64,000 bases of DNA, taken from NCBI GenBank assembly GCA_030427145.1, contig JAUHWT010000021.1, positions 1-64,000 of the forward strand, given 5' to 3'. The notes beneath the pieces were generated by a model. It was not told the origin of the DNA. It did not search any database and was given only the letters and a program-made list of their open reading frames with translations. Positions within the stretch are counted from its first letter, which is position 1. Each line of letters opens with the position of its first letter. A program made the position numbers and the translations under genes. This document shows positions 36,461 to 45,818 of this stretch, piece after piece. Origin of the DNA: Alphaproteobacteria bacterium. Its GTDB lineage: Bacteria; Pseudomonadota; Alphaproteobacteria; Rhodobacterales; Rhodobacteraceae.

Positions 36461-37735
36461 CTACTGCATGAGGTTCGTGAGTTCCTGCTGGATCTGTGCG
36501 ACCGCATCCTCGCCAGAAAAATACCCGTGTACCGCCGGCACGATGATGTTCAGCGCCGTGTCATAGGTCGGTGAGGCAACACCGGTGATCGTGGTCTGCG
36601 GATCGAATGCAGCATTCCCGGCCAGCGACGCATAGGTGGAATTGGGTTCCATACCCTTATACTCGTCGCTTTCCGCAACCGGTTTGTATGCCGGAATATG
36701 ACCTGCGTCAGCCCAGCGAATGGCGTTCTTTTCCATCCAGCCGATTACAGTCATCACGGCTGCCCGTTTCTCACCGGAAATGGTGTCGTCCCCCTCATTG
36801 GGAATTGCAAATGCATGGGAGTCAGCCCATGTGGCCTCACTTCCCATCAAAGGCGGCATTTCCACTGCGCCCCACTCGTAGCCGAGCGTGCCTTTGGACT
36901 GCATGTCGTTCATGGTGGGAACTTCCCAGACACCGTTCATCTGGAAGGCGCTCTGACCGGACGTAAACAGCGCAACCGACGCCTCATATTCCGCCAGCTC
37001 CGGCGTGTATCCGTTTTCGCGCCAGCCGGCCATGGTATTGATGGCATTCGCGGCTTTTTCGGCGTTATCGCCAGGCAGGATCTCTCCATCGACGATAAAA
37101 TCGCCACCCTGCTGCTTCAGCAGCGTGTAGAAAACGCGCCAGGTGCCGCCGTCACCGCCGGTTTGGTAGGACAGTGGCGTCTCTACGCCCTGCTCTTTCA
37201 GCCATGCCAATGCGCCCTCAAAATCCTCCAGCGTATCCAGGCCGGTCAGGTTTCCGTCCGCATCCAGATAGTCCGAGCCCGCCAGCATGTCCGCATTGTA
37301 GTAGAGAACGATCGCATGAATATCGAAAGGCACAGCGTAGAGTCCGCCATCGAACGTTGCCGCGCCAATGCTGCTTTCGAAAAAATCATCAACCGATATA
37401 CCGCCGTTTTCGAGGTCCTCCGCTGTGATCTCCGAAAGCACACCCTCTTCCATCGCCAGCGGTGCACGGGACAGGTGGTAGGTCATCACATCCGGCCCCT
37501 CCCCCACTGCGGCGGACGTACGTACCTTGGTGTAGAACGGCACACCCCATTCGAGCGTCGTTCCCGAAATCTGGATATCCGGATGTTCCGCATTGAAATC
37601 CTCAATCAGGGCTTTCATGCGAACACCGTCTCCTCCGCTCAGAAAGTCCCACCAGACCACTTCCGTCTGTGCAAGAGCAGGCATGGCAACAAGACTAAGG
37701 GCCGTTGCCGTCAAAAGGCTGTTCACGTTTTTCAT
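36461..37735 (-). CDS. Extracellular sugar-binding protein
   Basis: About 424 residues from the ATG at 37733-37735. Signal peptide LLTATALSLVAMPALAQ. Cluster-type oligosaccharide-binding fold: EVVWWDFLSGGDGVRMKALI, GPDVMTYHLS, GLYAVPFDIHAIVLYYNADM, GQSAFQMNGVWEVPTM. It captures the oligosaccharide in the periplasm for the adjacent permeases. Placement after a GH51 gene suggests an arabinose-containing ligand. Confidence 0.9.
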   Translation of the reverse strand: MKNVNSLLTATALSLVAMPALAQTEVVWWDFLSGGDGVRMKALIEDFNAEHPDIQISGTTLEWGVPFYTKVRTSAAVGEGPDVMTYHLSRAPLAMEEGVLSEITAEDLENGGISVDDFFESSIGAATFDGGLYAVPFDIHAIVLYYNADMLAGSDYLDADGNLTGLDTLEDFEGALAWLKEQGVETPLSYQTGGDGGTWRVFYTLLKQQGGDFIVDGEILPGDNAEKAANAINTMAGWRENGYTPELAEYEASVALFTSGQSAFQMNGVWEVPTMNDMQSKGTLGYEWGAVEMPPLMGSEATWADSHAFAIPNEGDDTISGEKRAAVMTVIGWMEKNAIRWADAGHIPAYKPVAESDEYKGMEPNSTYASLAGNAAFDPQTTITGVASPTYDTALNIIVPAVHGYFSGEDAVAQIQQELTNLMQ

Positions 37736-37805
37736 GTTTTTCCTCCCGTTTTGACCGCCGTCTACCAGGTTGGCGGTCAGGTCCAAAGCGCGGTGCTTTC
37801 CGCAC

Positions 37806-38882
37806 CTATCGCAGCCGCTGGCCTTTCTCGTCGAAAGCCAGGACATTCGCAGGGTCGGCTGTCACGCCGACGTTCTTTCCGTCCAGCCGGTCACGGGATC
37901 CGTGCCGCTCGACGATGATTTCGGTGCCGTCCGCTATGCGTGAATAGAGGTAGGACACATCGCCAAGCTCCTCCGCCACCTCAACACGCACCGGCATGCC
38001 ATCATCGGACAGTTTCAGGTGCTCCGGGCGAATTCCGATTGAGATCCGCTCACCCGGCGACAGCCTGCTTTGTGTCAGTGCCACTCTCCAAGTATGGGCC
38101 ACTTCACCCAGCGTCCGCGCAGCGACACTCCCGCCTTCGACGGAGACGACTTCGGCCGGCAGAAAGTTCATTGATGGGCTGCCAATGAACCCCGCCACGA
38201 AGCGGTTGTCGGGATTGTCGTAAAGTTCAAGCGGCGCGCCGGCCTGCTGGACAATACCATCTTTCAGGACAAAAATCTTGTCAGCCAGTGTCATGGCTTC
38301 GACCTGATCATGTGTCACATAGATCATGGTCGCACCGATCTGCCGGTGCAGACGTGTCAGCTCAAGCCGCATCTGAACGCGCAGTTCAGCATCCAGGTTC
38401 GACAGCGGTTCGTCAAACAGAAACACCTCGGGCTTGCGCACGATCGCACGGCCAATTGCAACCCTTTGACGCTGACCACCGGACAGCTGGGAGGGTTTCT
38501 TGTCCAGCTGTTCCTCAAGTTTCAGAATGCGCGCCGCTTCATGCACGATTTCACGGGTCCTGGCCTTCGGCGTCCGCGCCAGGCTCAGACTGAACGCCAT
38601 GTTGTCGAAAACATTCAGGTGCGGATAGAGGGCGTATGACTGGAACACCATCGCGACACCGCGCTCCGCCGGTTCCACCTGGGTGACGTCGCGACCGGCA
38701 ATCTCAATCGTCCCGCTTGTCGTTTCCTCGAGGCCCGCGATCATGCGCAACAGCGTCGACTTTCCGCACCCCGACGGTCCGACGAAAACCGCGAAACTAC
38801 CCGGCGGGATGTCCATCGACACGTCCCGGATTACCTCGAAGGCGCCAAACTCCTTGCTTACGTTGTGAAGACGAACCCCCAT
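37806..38882 (-). CDS. Sugar ABC transporter ATPase (UgpC/MalK-like)
   Basis: 358 residues. GPSGCGKSTLLRMIAG, LSGGQRQRVAIGRAIVRKP, EVFLFDEPLSNLD and YVTHDQVEAMTLADKI are intact, and a C-terminal TOBE region follows (GIRPEHLKLSDDGMPVRVEV). It energises the importer. Next gene after the arabinofuranosidase with a nine-base gap. Confidence 0.92.
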   Translation of the reverse strand: MGVRLHNVSKEFGAFEVIRDVSMDIPPGSFAVFVGPSGCGKSTLLRMIAGLEETTSGTIEIAGRDVTQVEPAERGVAMVFQSYALYPHLNVFDNMAFSLSLARTPKARTREIVHEAARILKLEEQLDKKPSQLSGGQRQRVAIGRAIVRKPEVFLFDEPLSNLDAELRVQMRLELTRLHRQIGATMIYVTHDQVEAMTLADKIFVLKDGIVQQAGAPLELYDNPDNRFVAGFIGSPSMNFLPAEVVSVEGGSVAARTLGEVAHTWRVALTQSRLSPGERISIGIRPEHLKLSDDGMPVRVEVAEELGDVSYLYSRIADGTEIIVERHGSRDRLDGKNVGVTADPANVLAFDEKGQRLR

Positions 38883-38891
38883 GACTGCCCC

Positions 38892-40403
38892 TCACGTTAC
38901 GCTCAACCGTACCACATGATACGATAGCGGAGAGATGCTGCCCTTGAGTGCGCCATCCTCAACGCCGAGACCGTCGCCCTTGCCGGGAACAACCCGATCC
39001 GGGTCGGCACCACTATTACCCACCAGCAGCTCATGCCCTTCCATGGACAGATGCTCGATCAAACGCGCCCCGGCAAAGCCCGTGAGGCTCACGTCCAGTT
39101 CCGCCGCCTCATCGAGATGACGGTTCACCATGAACAGTGTCACAATGTCCGTCCCGGGATCGTGGACACCCGCCACATCCAGGTACTTTACATCATCTGC
39201 GACACGACAGTCATAGGTTGGCGCATCCACTCCAACATTGAGAGCGGTACCACGACCATACAGCGAAGCGAACTGGTAGGGATAGTAGATCGTCTGACGC
39301 CAGGCCGGTCCGCCCTTCTCTGCCCGGATCGGCGCGATCACGTTCACCAACTGCGCGATACACGCAATCCGTACACGGTCAGAGCGTCGAATAAACTCGT
39401 TGAGCAGACATGCCACAAAAAGCGCGTCCTCAAAGTTGTAAGTCTCCTCAAGCAGCGCCGGCGCCTCGGGCCAGTCCCATTCGCGAATGCGACGCCCGTC
39501 CTCCTCGCGCTCGTGATACCAGACGTTCCACTCATCAAAGCAGATGAACACATCGTTCTTGGCCCGCTTCTTCGCCTTCACGTAATCAATCGCGCCTGCA
39601 ATTGTCTGGATGTACCGCCCGGTTTCCTCAACCTTGCCGAAGAAATTCAGTGTATCCCGGCTCCTGTTGCCGAAATATTTGTGCAGGGAGATGTAATCTA
39701 CGTTCTCGTAACACTCCTCAAGGACCTGACGCTCCCATTCCGGATAGCTCGGCATCCCGTCATTGGATGATCCGCACACCACGGTCTCAATCGACCGGTC
39801 AAAACCCTTGAACGCCTTTGCCGTTTCGTTGGCCAGGCGCCCATATTCAACCGCCTTCTTGTGGCCAATCTGCCAGGGTCCGTCCATCTCGTTACCAAGA
39901 CACCACATCTTGACGTCATAGGGATTTTCCACACCGTGGCTGCGACGCAGATCGCTCCATGTCGTACCACCGGGGAAATTCGTGTATTCGAGGAAGTTGC
40001 GCGCCTCATCAAGGCCGCGGGAGCCCAGATTTACCGCAAGCATCATTTCAATGCCGGCCATTTCGGACCACCTGGCAAATTCGTTGATGCCGACCTGATT
40101 GGTTTCTTTGGTCCGCCACGCCAGATCAAGCCGGACCGGACGCTGATCCTTTGGGCCGATCCCGTCCTCCCAGTTATAGGCACTGACGAAGTTGCCACCA
40201 GGATAGCGGATCGCCGGAATTTTCAGATCCTGGACGAACTGCAGAACGTCCTGCCGGAAGCCGTCCTCATCGGCCTGCGGATGACCAGGCTCGTAAATGC
40301 CACCATAGATGGCCCGCCCCATATGTTCGATGAACGCCGAATAAAGCCGGTCATCAATGCTGCCAATCTGAAAATCCCGATGAACGGACACACGCGCCTT
40401 CAT
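38892..40403 (-). CDS. abfA: Alpha-L-arabinofuranosidase, GH51
   Basis: About 503 residues, normal length. IPAIRYPGGNFVSAYNWEDG near residue 65, the acid/base glutamate in WCLGNEMDGPWQIGHK, and the nucleophile in CFDEWNVWYH. YISLHKYFGNRS fits the barrel. No signal peptide, so it acts in the cytoplasm on imported arabino-oligosaccharides. The start is an ATG after a G-rich site. It heads the transport genes and is led by a promoter with a palindrome. Confidence 0.93.
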   Translation of the reverse strand: MKARVSVHRDFQIGSIDDRLYSAFIEHMGRAIYGGIYEPGHPQADEDGFRQDVLQFVQDLKIPAIRYPGGNFVSAYNWEDGIGPKDQRPVRLDLAWRTKETNQVGINEFARWSEMAGIEMMLAVNLGSRGLDEARNFLEYTNFPGGTTWSDLRRSHGVENPYDVKMWCLGNEMDGPWQIGHKKAVEYGRLANETAKAFKGFDRSIETVVCGSSNDGMPSYPEWERQVLEECYENVDYISLHKYFGNRSRDTLNFFGKVEETGRYIQTIAGAIDYVKAKKRAKNDVFICFDEWNVWYHEREEDGRRIREWDWPEAPALLEETYNFEDALFVACLLNEFIRRSDRVRIACIAQLVNVIAPIRAEKGGPAWRQTIYYPYQFASLYGRGTALNVGVDAPTYDCRVADDVKYLDVAGVHDPGTDIVTLFMVNRHLDEAAELDVSLTGFAGARLIEHLSMEGHELLVGNSGADPDRVVPGKGDGLGVEDGALKGSISPLSYHVVRLSVT

Positions 40404-40433
40404 CAATCCCCCCTTTTATCTGTATTCATTTTT

Positions 40434-40485
40434 TCGGTTTAAACCGATTTTTGTGATACAAAACGCATGAGGGGCCGTCTGTCAA
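40434..40485 (-). promoter_or_regulatory. Promoter with perfect palindromic operator for the arabinoside operon
   Basis: On the minus strand TTGACA (40480-40485) is followed 17-18 bases later by TTGTAT. Just downstream lies the perfect 14-base palindrome TCGGTTTAAACCGA (40434-40447), about 30 bases before the GH51 start. Position and symmetry fit a repressor site. Confidence 0.6.
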
Positions 40486-40523
40486 CACTTTTGTAAAGCC
40501 AACTTCAACCTGCGGCGCAGTAC

Positions 40524-41453
40524 TCAGTCCTTGGCGCTAAGCCTCAAAACGATATCCTGGTCATAGTTGCCAAACCCGCGCCCGAAGACGTTGATCCCAC
40601 CAGGATGCCGGGCCTCGGCCTTGACCTCGATCCTCACGCGAACCGATCTGTGCTGATCCAGTCCAAGGTCCGCAACCGTGACCGAAGAGATCATCTGACC
40701 GTCCACAAACGAGCCTTTGTCGGTGACCGTCCAGGACTTGAGCATGCCGTACTGGGACCCGCTCAGCTTCCACCAGTCAGGCGTATAGACCCCCCGTTTG
40801 TCCCCGAAATCTCCAGGCGACGTCCAGGGACCAAGCTCCACTCCATTTATCGAAACAGAAATGTCCGATGGCCAGTCCGTGTGAGTACCTGGCACCTCTG
40901 AACTCACCTCCATCGAGAACTCAACCTTGCCAATATCCATCGCCTTGATCTTGGCGTTGTTTGGAAACTGATATTCCACATAACCGCTTGTAAACCATAG
41001 CAAAGCCGCCTTCATGCGTTCCGGATCCATGAACGTCTCCGGCACATCCAGAAGCCCGATGACCCCCTCGGGAGAGCAGATTCCGCATGGGCCTGAAACC
41101 GAACAGTTGGTGTAAAGACCCAGCGGCATGGACACCTCAATCGAACGGTTTTCCAGCCTCTCGGACGCCTTCTGATAGGACACAATCAGCTCGTCGTAGC
41201 GGGCGTGACAGATTTTTTGACTGCCCTTTTTGGCCTTGATCGATTCCGTACGGATCAGCCCGGCGTCTTCCAGAATTTGAATGTTTGAGGATACCGACGA
41301 CTGCGGCAGGCCCAGACGGGTCGCGATCTCATTTACATTGAGCCCACCCTGCCGATGCAGCACCTTCAGGATCCGAACACGAACCTCGGAGGCCGCAGCC
41401 CTGAGGACAGCAAAATCCTCCTCCGCATCAACCAATAAAAACCGCTGTGCCAT
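40524..41453 (-). CDS. Long ArsR-type winged-helix regulator
   Basis: 309 residues, three times the usual ArsR size. The N-terminal helix-turn-helix is clear: AAASEVRVRILKVLHRQGGL, NVNEIATRLGLPQSSVSSNI, QILEDAGLIRTESI. After a linker comes a cysteine cluster NCSVSGPCGICSPEGV and then a beta-rich region (SDISVSINGVELGPWTSPGD, VRVRIEVKAEARHPGGINVF) resembling a carbohydrate-binding-type sandwich. It likely senses a sugar and controls the GH51 operon downstream on the same strand. Confidence 0.75.
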   Translation of the reverse strand: MAQRFLLVDAEEDFAVLRAAASEVRVRILKVLHRQGGLNVNEIATRLGLPQSSVSSNIQILEDAGLIRTESIKAKKGSQKICHARYDELIVSYQKASERLENRSIEVSMPLGLYTNCSVSGPCGICSPEGVIGLLDVPETFMDPERMKAALLWFTSGYVEYQFPNNAKIKAMDIGKVEFSMEVSSEVPGTHTDWPSDISVSINGVELGPWTSPGDFGDKRGVYTPDWWKLSGSQYGMLKSWTVTDKGSFVDGQMISSVTVADLGLDQHRSVRVRIEVKAEARHPGGINVFGRGFGNYDQDIVLRLSAKD

Positions 41454-41577
41454 ATTTTTCCGCCTCTACCAATCAGGCGTTTATATCAGTTTTTTGGATA
41501 TGGACAAGTTGTGAAACGGAGTATGAAATTTAATCGGATACGCACCGAACGACCCGGCCTGCAAAATCATTCGGCAA

Positions 41578-42474
41578 CTACTTTGCCTGTGCCGCCACGA
41601 TCTCTTTCAGCCAGTCCAGAAAGACGGCCAGACGCCGCAACCCCGAGGCGCGTGTGAGGTAGAGCGCGGTCATGTCGAGCGGCTCGGCCGCAACCTCCCC
41701 GGGGAAAAGTTCGACCAGCCGGCCCGCTTTCAGATCCTCGGCAACCATGAAGTCGGAGAAGCGCGCGATGCCGCAACCGGCGACCACCAGCCGCCGGACC
41801 GCTTCCCCGTTCGAAGCCTCCACCGCGGCAGGAACCTCGACGGGGCGCTCCATACCGCGGAACTCCAGCAGGTTGATATGTGTCGGTGCCGAGAACCGCA
41901 CCTGCGCCAGTCGCGCGAGATCACCCGGCACCTCCGGCCATCCCTGCGCCTCGAGGTAGTGCGGGGCCGCGACGAGCTTCCACGGGGTCCGACCGAGGGG
42001 CCGCTTCAGCAGGTCACTGTCGTCCAGCGGCCCGAACCGGATGGCCACATCGGCATGGGCGCCGATCAGGTCGATCACGTCGTCGGTCATGTCGAACCGC
42101 AGGCGGATCTCGGGATAGCGGGCCTGGAACTCGGGCAGGCGCGGCGCGATGGCATGCAGCATGAAGGGCACCGGCGCGTTGACACGCAAGGGACCGCGCG
42201 GGGTGCGCCCGTTTGTGCCCAGCTCCGCGAGCGCCTCTGCCCGGGCCAAAATGTCGCGCGCGGTGTCGAGGAAATCGCGCCCCTCGGGCGTCATCTCGAT
42301 CATCCGGGTCGTGCGGCGCAGAAGCGTCACGCCAAGCTGCTGTTCCAGCCGGCTGACCGTTCGGCTGAGGGTTGAGGGCGCGACCCCCAGGCGCCTGGAC
42401 GCCTCGGCAAAGCCGTTATCCTCGACGATCGCGACAAAGGCCGCCAGGTCCCGGGTCTGGGGTAATTCGTGCAT
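41578..42474 (-). CDS. LysR-family transcriptional regulator
   Basis: About 298 residues from the ATG at 42472-42474. N-terminal helix: FVAIVEDNGFAEASRRLGVA then PSTLSRTVSRLEQQLGVTLL, followed by the periplasmic-binding-like effector domain. It is divergent from the MFS gene with 99 bases between, the standard LysR arrangement, so it probably controls the transporter, reductase and DJ-1 genes. Confidence 0.92.
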   Translation of the reverse strand: MHELPQTRDLAAFVAIVEDNGFAEASRRLGVAPSTLSRTVSRLEQQLGVTLLRRTTRMIEMTPEGRDFLDTARDILARAEALAELGTNGRTPRGPLRVNAPVPFMLHAIAPRLPEFQARYPEIRLRFDMTDDVIDLIGAHADVAIRFGPLDDSDLLKRPLGRTPWKLVAAPHYLEAQGWPEVPGDLARLAQVRFSAPTHINLLEFRGMERPVEVPAAVEASNGEAVRRLVVAGCGIARFSDFMVAEDLKAGRLVELFPGEVAAEPLDMTALYLTRASGLRRLAVFLDWLKEIVAAQAK

Positions 42475-42493
42475 CTCGCGCAATGGCCCTTTC

Positions 42494-42511
42494 CGTTATC
42501 GTCTGTTAACG
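42494..42511. promoter_or_regulatory. Candidate LysR box
   Basis: CGTTA, eight bases, TAACG: an inverted repeat that also satisfies T-N11-A, placed midway between the divergent LysR and MFS starts. Seen directly; the function is inferred. Confidence 0.35.
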
Positions 42512-42573
42512 CAAAGGCTACGGCCTGCCATCTCTCCGGTCGAGACGAAAATTCCAATCCGGAGACCAAACCC

Positions 42574-43752
42574 ATGCCACTTGCCCTCTGGGCGCTGACC
42601 ATCAGCGCCTTTGCCGTCGGGACGACCGAGTTCGTCATCGTTGGCCTCATCCCCACCATCGCCGCAGATCTCGGCGTCTCGCTGCCCTCTGCCGGGCTCC
42701 TTGTCAGCCTCTACGCGCTTGGCGTTACCATAGGCGCACCGGTCCTGACCGCACTGGCCGGCAAGCTGCCGCGCAAGACGCTGCTGCTCGCACTTCTCAC
42801 GTTGTTCATCGCCGGCAACGCCTTTGCCGCCGTTGCACCGGGCTATGGCAGTCTGATCGCGGCGCGTTTCATCACCGGGCTTGCCCACGGGGTCTTCTTC
42901 GCCATCGCCTCGACCATCGCGACCGATCTGGTGGAACGCGAGAAGGAGAGTTCGGCCATCGCCACGGTCTTCCTTGGCCTGACCGTTGCGCTTGTCACCG
43001 GCGTGCCCATCGGCACGTGGATCGGCCAGACCTTCGGCTGGCAGTCAACCTTCCTCGGGGTTGTCGCCCTCGGCCTGATCGGCCTGATCGCAAGCGCCGT
43101 GCTGGTGCCCAATAACCTGCGCCGCGGCGATCCCCCGTCACTCAGGGCACAGATGCAGGTTCTGACCTCGCCGCGGTTGCTGCTTGTCTACCTGATCACT
43201 GCGGTGGGCTATGGCGGCAACTTCATAGCTTTCACCTATCTCGCGCCGATGCTGACGGATGTGACGGGCCTGTCGGCCGGAGCGGTCAGCCTCGTAATCC
43301 TGCTCTACGGCGCCTCCGTGGCGGCGGGCAACATCCTCGGCGGCAAACTGGCCGACCGGGCCGGCCCGGTCCCGGCACTGACACTAATCTTCGCGGGACT
43401 CGCGGCGTCTCTCGCAGCACTTGGTCTTGCGCTCGCCTCGCCTGTCGCAGCGATCGCCGTCGTGGCGGTCTGGGGTGGCTTTGCCTTCGCCAACGTGCCG
43501 CCGCTGCAGAGTTACACCGTCGCCATCGCGCGCGAGGTCGCGCCCGGCGCGGTCGACGTGGCCTCGGGCCTCAATATCGGTGCGTTCAACCTCGGCATCG
43601 CCGTGGGCGCCTGGACCGGTGGTCTCGTGGTCGATGGCATCGGCCTCGCCGCGACGCCCTTCATCGGTGCCGTGGTCGTCGTCGCCGGCATCGCGCTGGT
43701 CCGGGTGTCCGGTGGCCTGGCCAGGAGCAGCCACCCGGTCGCCGCCGGGTGA
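42574..43752 (+). CDS. MFS transporter, drug or sugar efflux type
   Basis: About 392 residues from the ATG at 42574, 12 hydrophobic helices. ISAFAVGTTEFVIVGLIPTI in helix 1 and GRFITGL-like AARFITGLAHGVFFAIASTI in helix 4 match the arabinose/chloramphenicol-type DHA1 exporters. Substrate unknown. It is the first gene of the rightward set controlled from the LysR intergenic region. Confidence 0.9.
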   Translation: MPLALWALTISAFAVGTTEFVIVGLIPTIAADLGVSLPSAGLLVSLYALGVTIGAPVLTALAGKLPRKTLLLALLTLFIAGNAFAAVAPGYGSLIAARFITGLAHGVFFAIASTIATDLVEREKESSAIATVFLGLTVALVTGVPIGTWIGQTFGWQSTFLGVVALGLIGLIASAVLVPNNLRRGDPPSLRAQMQVLTSPRLLLVYLITAVGYGGNFIAFTYLAPMLTDVTGLSAGAVSLVILLYGASVAAGNILGGKLADRAGPVPALTLIFAGLAASLAALGLALASPVAAIAVVAVWGGFAFANVPPLQSYTVAIAREVAPGAVDVASGLNIGAFNLGIAVGAWTGGLVVDGIGLAATPFIGAVVVVAGIALVRVSGGLARSSHPVAAG

Positions 43753-43794
43753 CCGCGTCCGATTCCACATATGGCAAATGAAAGGAGCCCCTTC

Positions 43795-43896
43795 ATGAAA
43801 CAGGTTCTGCGAACTTCACACCCCGCGGCGTGGAACCATCCCGCGCGGGCCGTTGTTCCGACCCCGACCACCCGCATCAAAAAGGACATGCTGTAA
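43795..43896 (+). CDS. 33-residue leader ORF before the aldo/keto reductase
   Basis: ATG at 43795 after a strong AAAGGAGC, 33 codons (MKQVLRTSHPAAWNHPARAV then VPTPTTRIKKDML), ending TAATG, which overlaps the start of the reductase gene by one base. It is too small for a known family. It could couple or regulate reductase translation, since the reductase has no strong ribosome site of its own. Confidence 0.5.
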   Translation: MKQVLRTSHPAAWNHPARAVVPTPTTRIKKDML

Positions 43897-44720
43897 TGAC
43901 GATCAAAACCATCGGCCCCGCCGCCATCCCGAACCTCGGCCTCGGCACGTTCAGGATGCCCGAAGGCGAGACGCGCGACATCGTCGCCGCCGCGCTTGCC
44001 GAGGGCTACCGGCATATCGACACCGCACAGGCCTATGGCAACGAGGAGGAAGTGGGCGCGGGGATCCGCGCCGCGGATGTGCCCCGGGACCAGGTCTTCG
44101 TAACCACCAAGATCCTGCCCGAGCATTTCGCCGCCGGTGATTTCCGCGCTGCCGCAGACCGCTCGCTGGCCGCGCTCGGCACGGATTACATAGACCTGCT
44201 CCTGCTGCACTGGCCCTCAAGCACGGTGCCGCTGTCGGAGACGCTGCCAGTGCTCGACGCCCTCATCGACGAGGGCAAGGTCCGCTTTGGCGGCGTTTCG
44301 AACTTCACGATCGCGCAACTAAAAGAGACTGAAAGCATTCTTAAGGCACCCCTTGCGGCGAACCAGATCGAGCTTCACCCGTTCGTGGATCAATCCAGGC
44401 TGCTTGCTTACATGGACGCGCGCAGCATTCCTTTTGAAGCCTACTCGCCGCTCGCCCAGGGGGCCGTGATGGAGGACGGGACGTTGAAGGAAATCGCTGA
44501 CGCGCACGGCACCACACCGGCCGCCATCTCGGTGGCCTGGCTGCTCTCCAAACCGCTCGGCGTTGCCATTCCAAAGACCGCAAAAACGTCACGCCTTGCC
44601 GGCAACCTTGCCGCCGCTGAGATCAGCCTCACGGCTGACGAGATCGCGCGCATCGACGCCCTCGCGCGCCCGGACGGACGCATCGTCTCACCCAACGGGC
44701 TCGCGCCTGACTGGGACTGA
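43896..44720 (+). CDS. Aldo/keto reductase
   Basis: 274 residues. GYRHIDTAQAYGNEEEVGAG carries the catalytic Asp and Tyr, TTKILP the Lys, LLLLHWP the His, GVSNF and IPKTAKTSRLAGNL the NADPH site. It reduces aldehydes or ketones. It follows the MFS gene and is coupled to the leader ORF by TAATG. Confidence 0.93.
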   Translation: MTIKTIGPAAIPNLGLGTFRMPEGETRDIVAAALAEGYRHIDTAQAYGNEEEVGAGIRAADVPRDQVFVTTKILPEHFAAGDFRAAADRSLAALGTDYIDLLLLHWPSSTVPLSETLPVLDALIDEGKVRFGGVSNFTIAQLKETESILKAPLAANQIELHPFVDQSRLLAYMDARSIPFEAYSPLAQGAVMEDGTLKEIADAHGTTPAAISVAWLLSKPLGVAIPKTAKTSRLAGNLAAAEISLTADEIARIDALARPDGRIVSPNGLAPDWD

Positions 44721-44751
44721 CAATCAGAAAATAACACAAGGAGACACAGAC

Positions 44752-45423
44752 ATGTCGAAGATCCTCATTCTCTCCACCGCCCATGCTGCCCTCGGCGAGA
44801 CGGGCAACAGGACAGGCGTCTGGCTCGAGGAACTGGCCGCCCCCTATTACGCCCTGAAGGATGCAGGTCACGAAATCACCGTCGCAACGCTGGGCGGAAA
44901 GCCCATCCCCGTGGATCCGAACTCGGAACCGCAGGGCGACGGCGCAGATGCCCGTTTCAAAAAAGACGGGGCCGCCATGGCGCTGCTCGACGCGCCCGCA
45001 TCGCTCTCCGACCAGCAGCCTGCGGATTTCGATGCAGTCTTGATCCCCGGTGGCCACGGCGCAGTCTGGGACCTCGCCGCCTCCGACGAGGTGGCGCAGT
45101 TCCTGTCCGCCGCCTGGGAGCAGGGCAAGGTGCTCGCCTCGGTCTGCCACGGCCCGGCGGCCTTCGTCGGTGTCGAGGTGGGTGGCGAACCGCTCGTGAA
45201 GGGGCGCAAGGTCTCGGCCTTCACCGACAGCGAAGAGAAGGGCACCGGTCTCGAAACCGTCGTCCCCTTCCTCCTCGAGACCCGTCTGCGCGAGCTTGGC
45301 GCGGATTTCCAACCGGGTCCCGACATGGAACCGAAGGCGGTTCAGGACGGCCGCCTCATCAGCGGACAAAACCCGATGTCCTCCGACAGGGTGGCCGAGT
45401 TGTTGATCGCCCAGCTCGATTGA
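44752..45423 (+). CDS. DJ-1/PfpI family protein (Hsp31-like)
   Basis: 223 residues after AAGGAGACACAGAC. The nucleophile elbow is ASVCHGPAAFVG, with IPGGHGAVWDL upstream and the acidic EELAAPYYALKDAGHE, as in class I glutamine-amidotransferase-like glyoxalase or chaperone proteins. It probably detoxifies reactive carbonyls, fitting the reductase next door. Confidence 0.9.
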   Translation: MSKILILSTAHAALGETGNRTGVWLEELAAPYYALKDAGHEITVATLGGKPIPVDPNSEPQGDGADARFKKDGAAMALLDAPASLSDQQPADFDAVLIPGGHGAVWDLAASDEVAQFLSAAWEQGKVLASVCHGPAAFVGVEVGGEPLVKGRKVSAFTDSEEKGTGLETVVPFLLETRLRELGADFQPGPDMEPKAVQDGRLISGQNPMSSDRVAELLIAQLD

Positions 45424-45435
45424 TACGACATTGCT

Positions 45436-45467
45436 GCCAGCCCGGCTGAGTGCGCCGCCGGGCTGGC
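45436..45467 (+). terminator. Hairpin after the DJ-1 gene
   Basis: Perfect 11-base stem GCCAGCCCGGC / GCCGGGCTGGC with a ten-base loop, 13 bases after the stop. There is no T run, so it may act as an mRNA-stabilising end or a weak terminator. Confidence 0.55.
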
Positions 45468-45818
45468 ACGTTGGCGCTAAATGCCATCAAAGAGCTTTTA
45501 AGGATTGCTTTCGCAAAGCTGACCCTCGCTATAGCGCATCTGGACTGTCGTAACCTGAAATTGTTTCTTTGCCCCTTTTCGTCGGCGCCCCCGCCTAATA
45601 ATCCAATATTCGCGTGGCAGGCTGGTAATATTGGCAGTTTGCGGTGTTTTTGCCTTGGTTCCCGGTTGTGTGCGCAGGTTAGACTCTACATGCGTGGTTT
45701 TCCGAAGGTTTTCGGAGAGGGATCAAGTGTTCGCACCTCCTGCGACGGCGCTTTATCAGAGAAATCCTCTTGTTAGCGCCGTGGCATTTCCGCTCTTTTT
45801 ATGTCCAATAATTAAAAA
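45468..45818. other. Gap between the DJ-1 operon and parS
   Basis: No gene recognised. Contains the perfect inverted repeat CCAATATT / AATATTGG at 45603-45634, which might be a regulatory or partition-related site. Confidence 0.4.
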
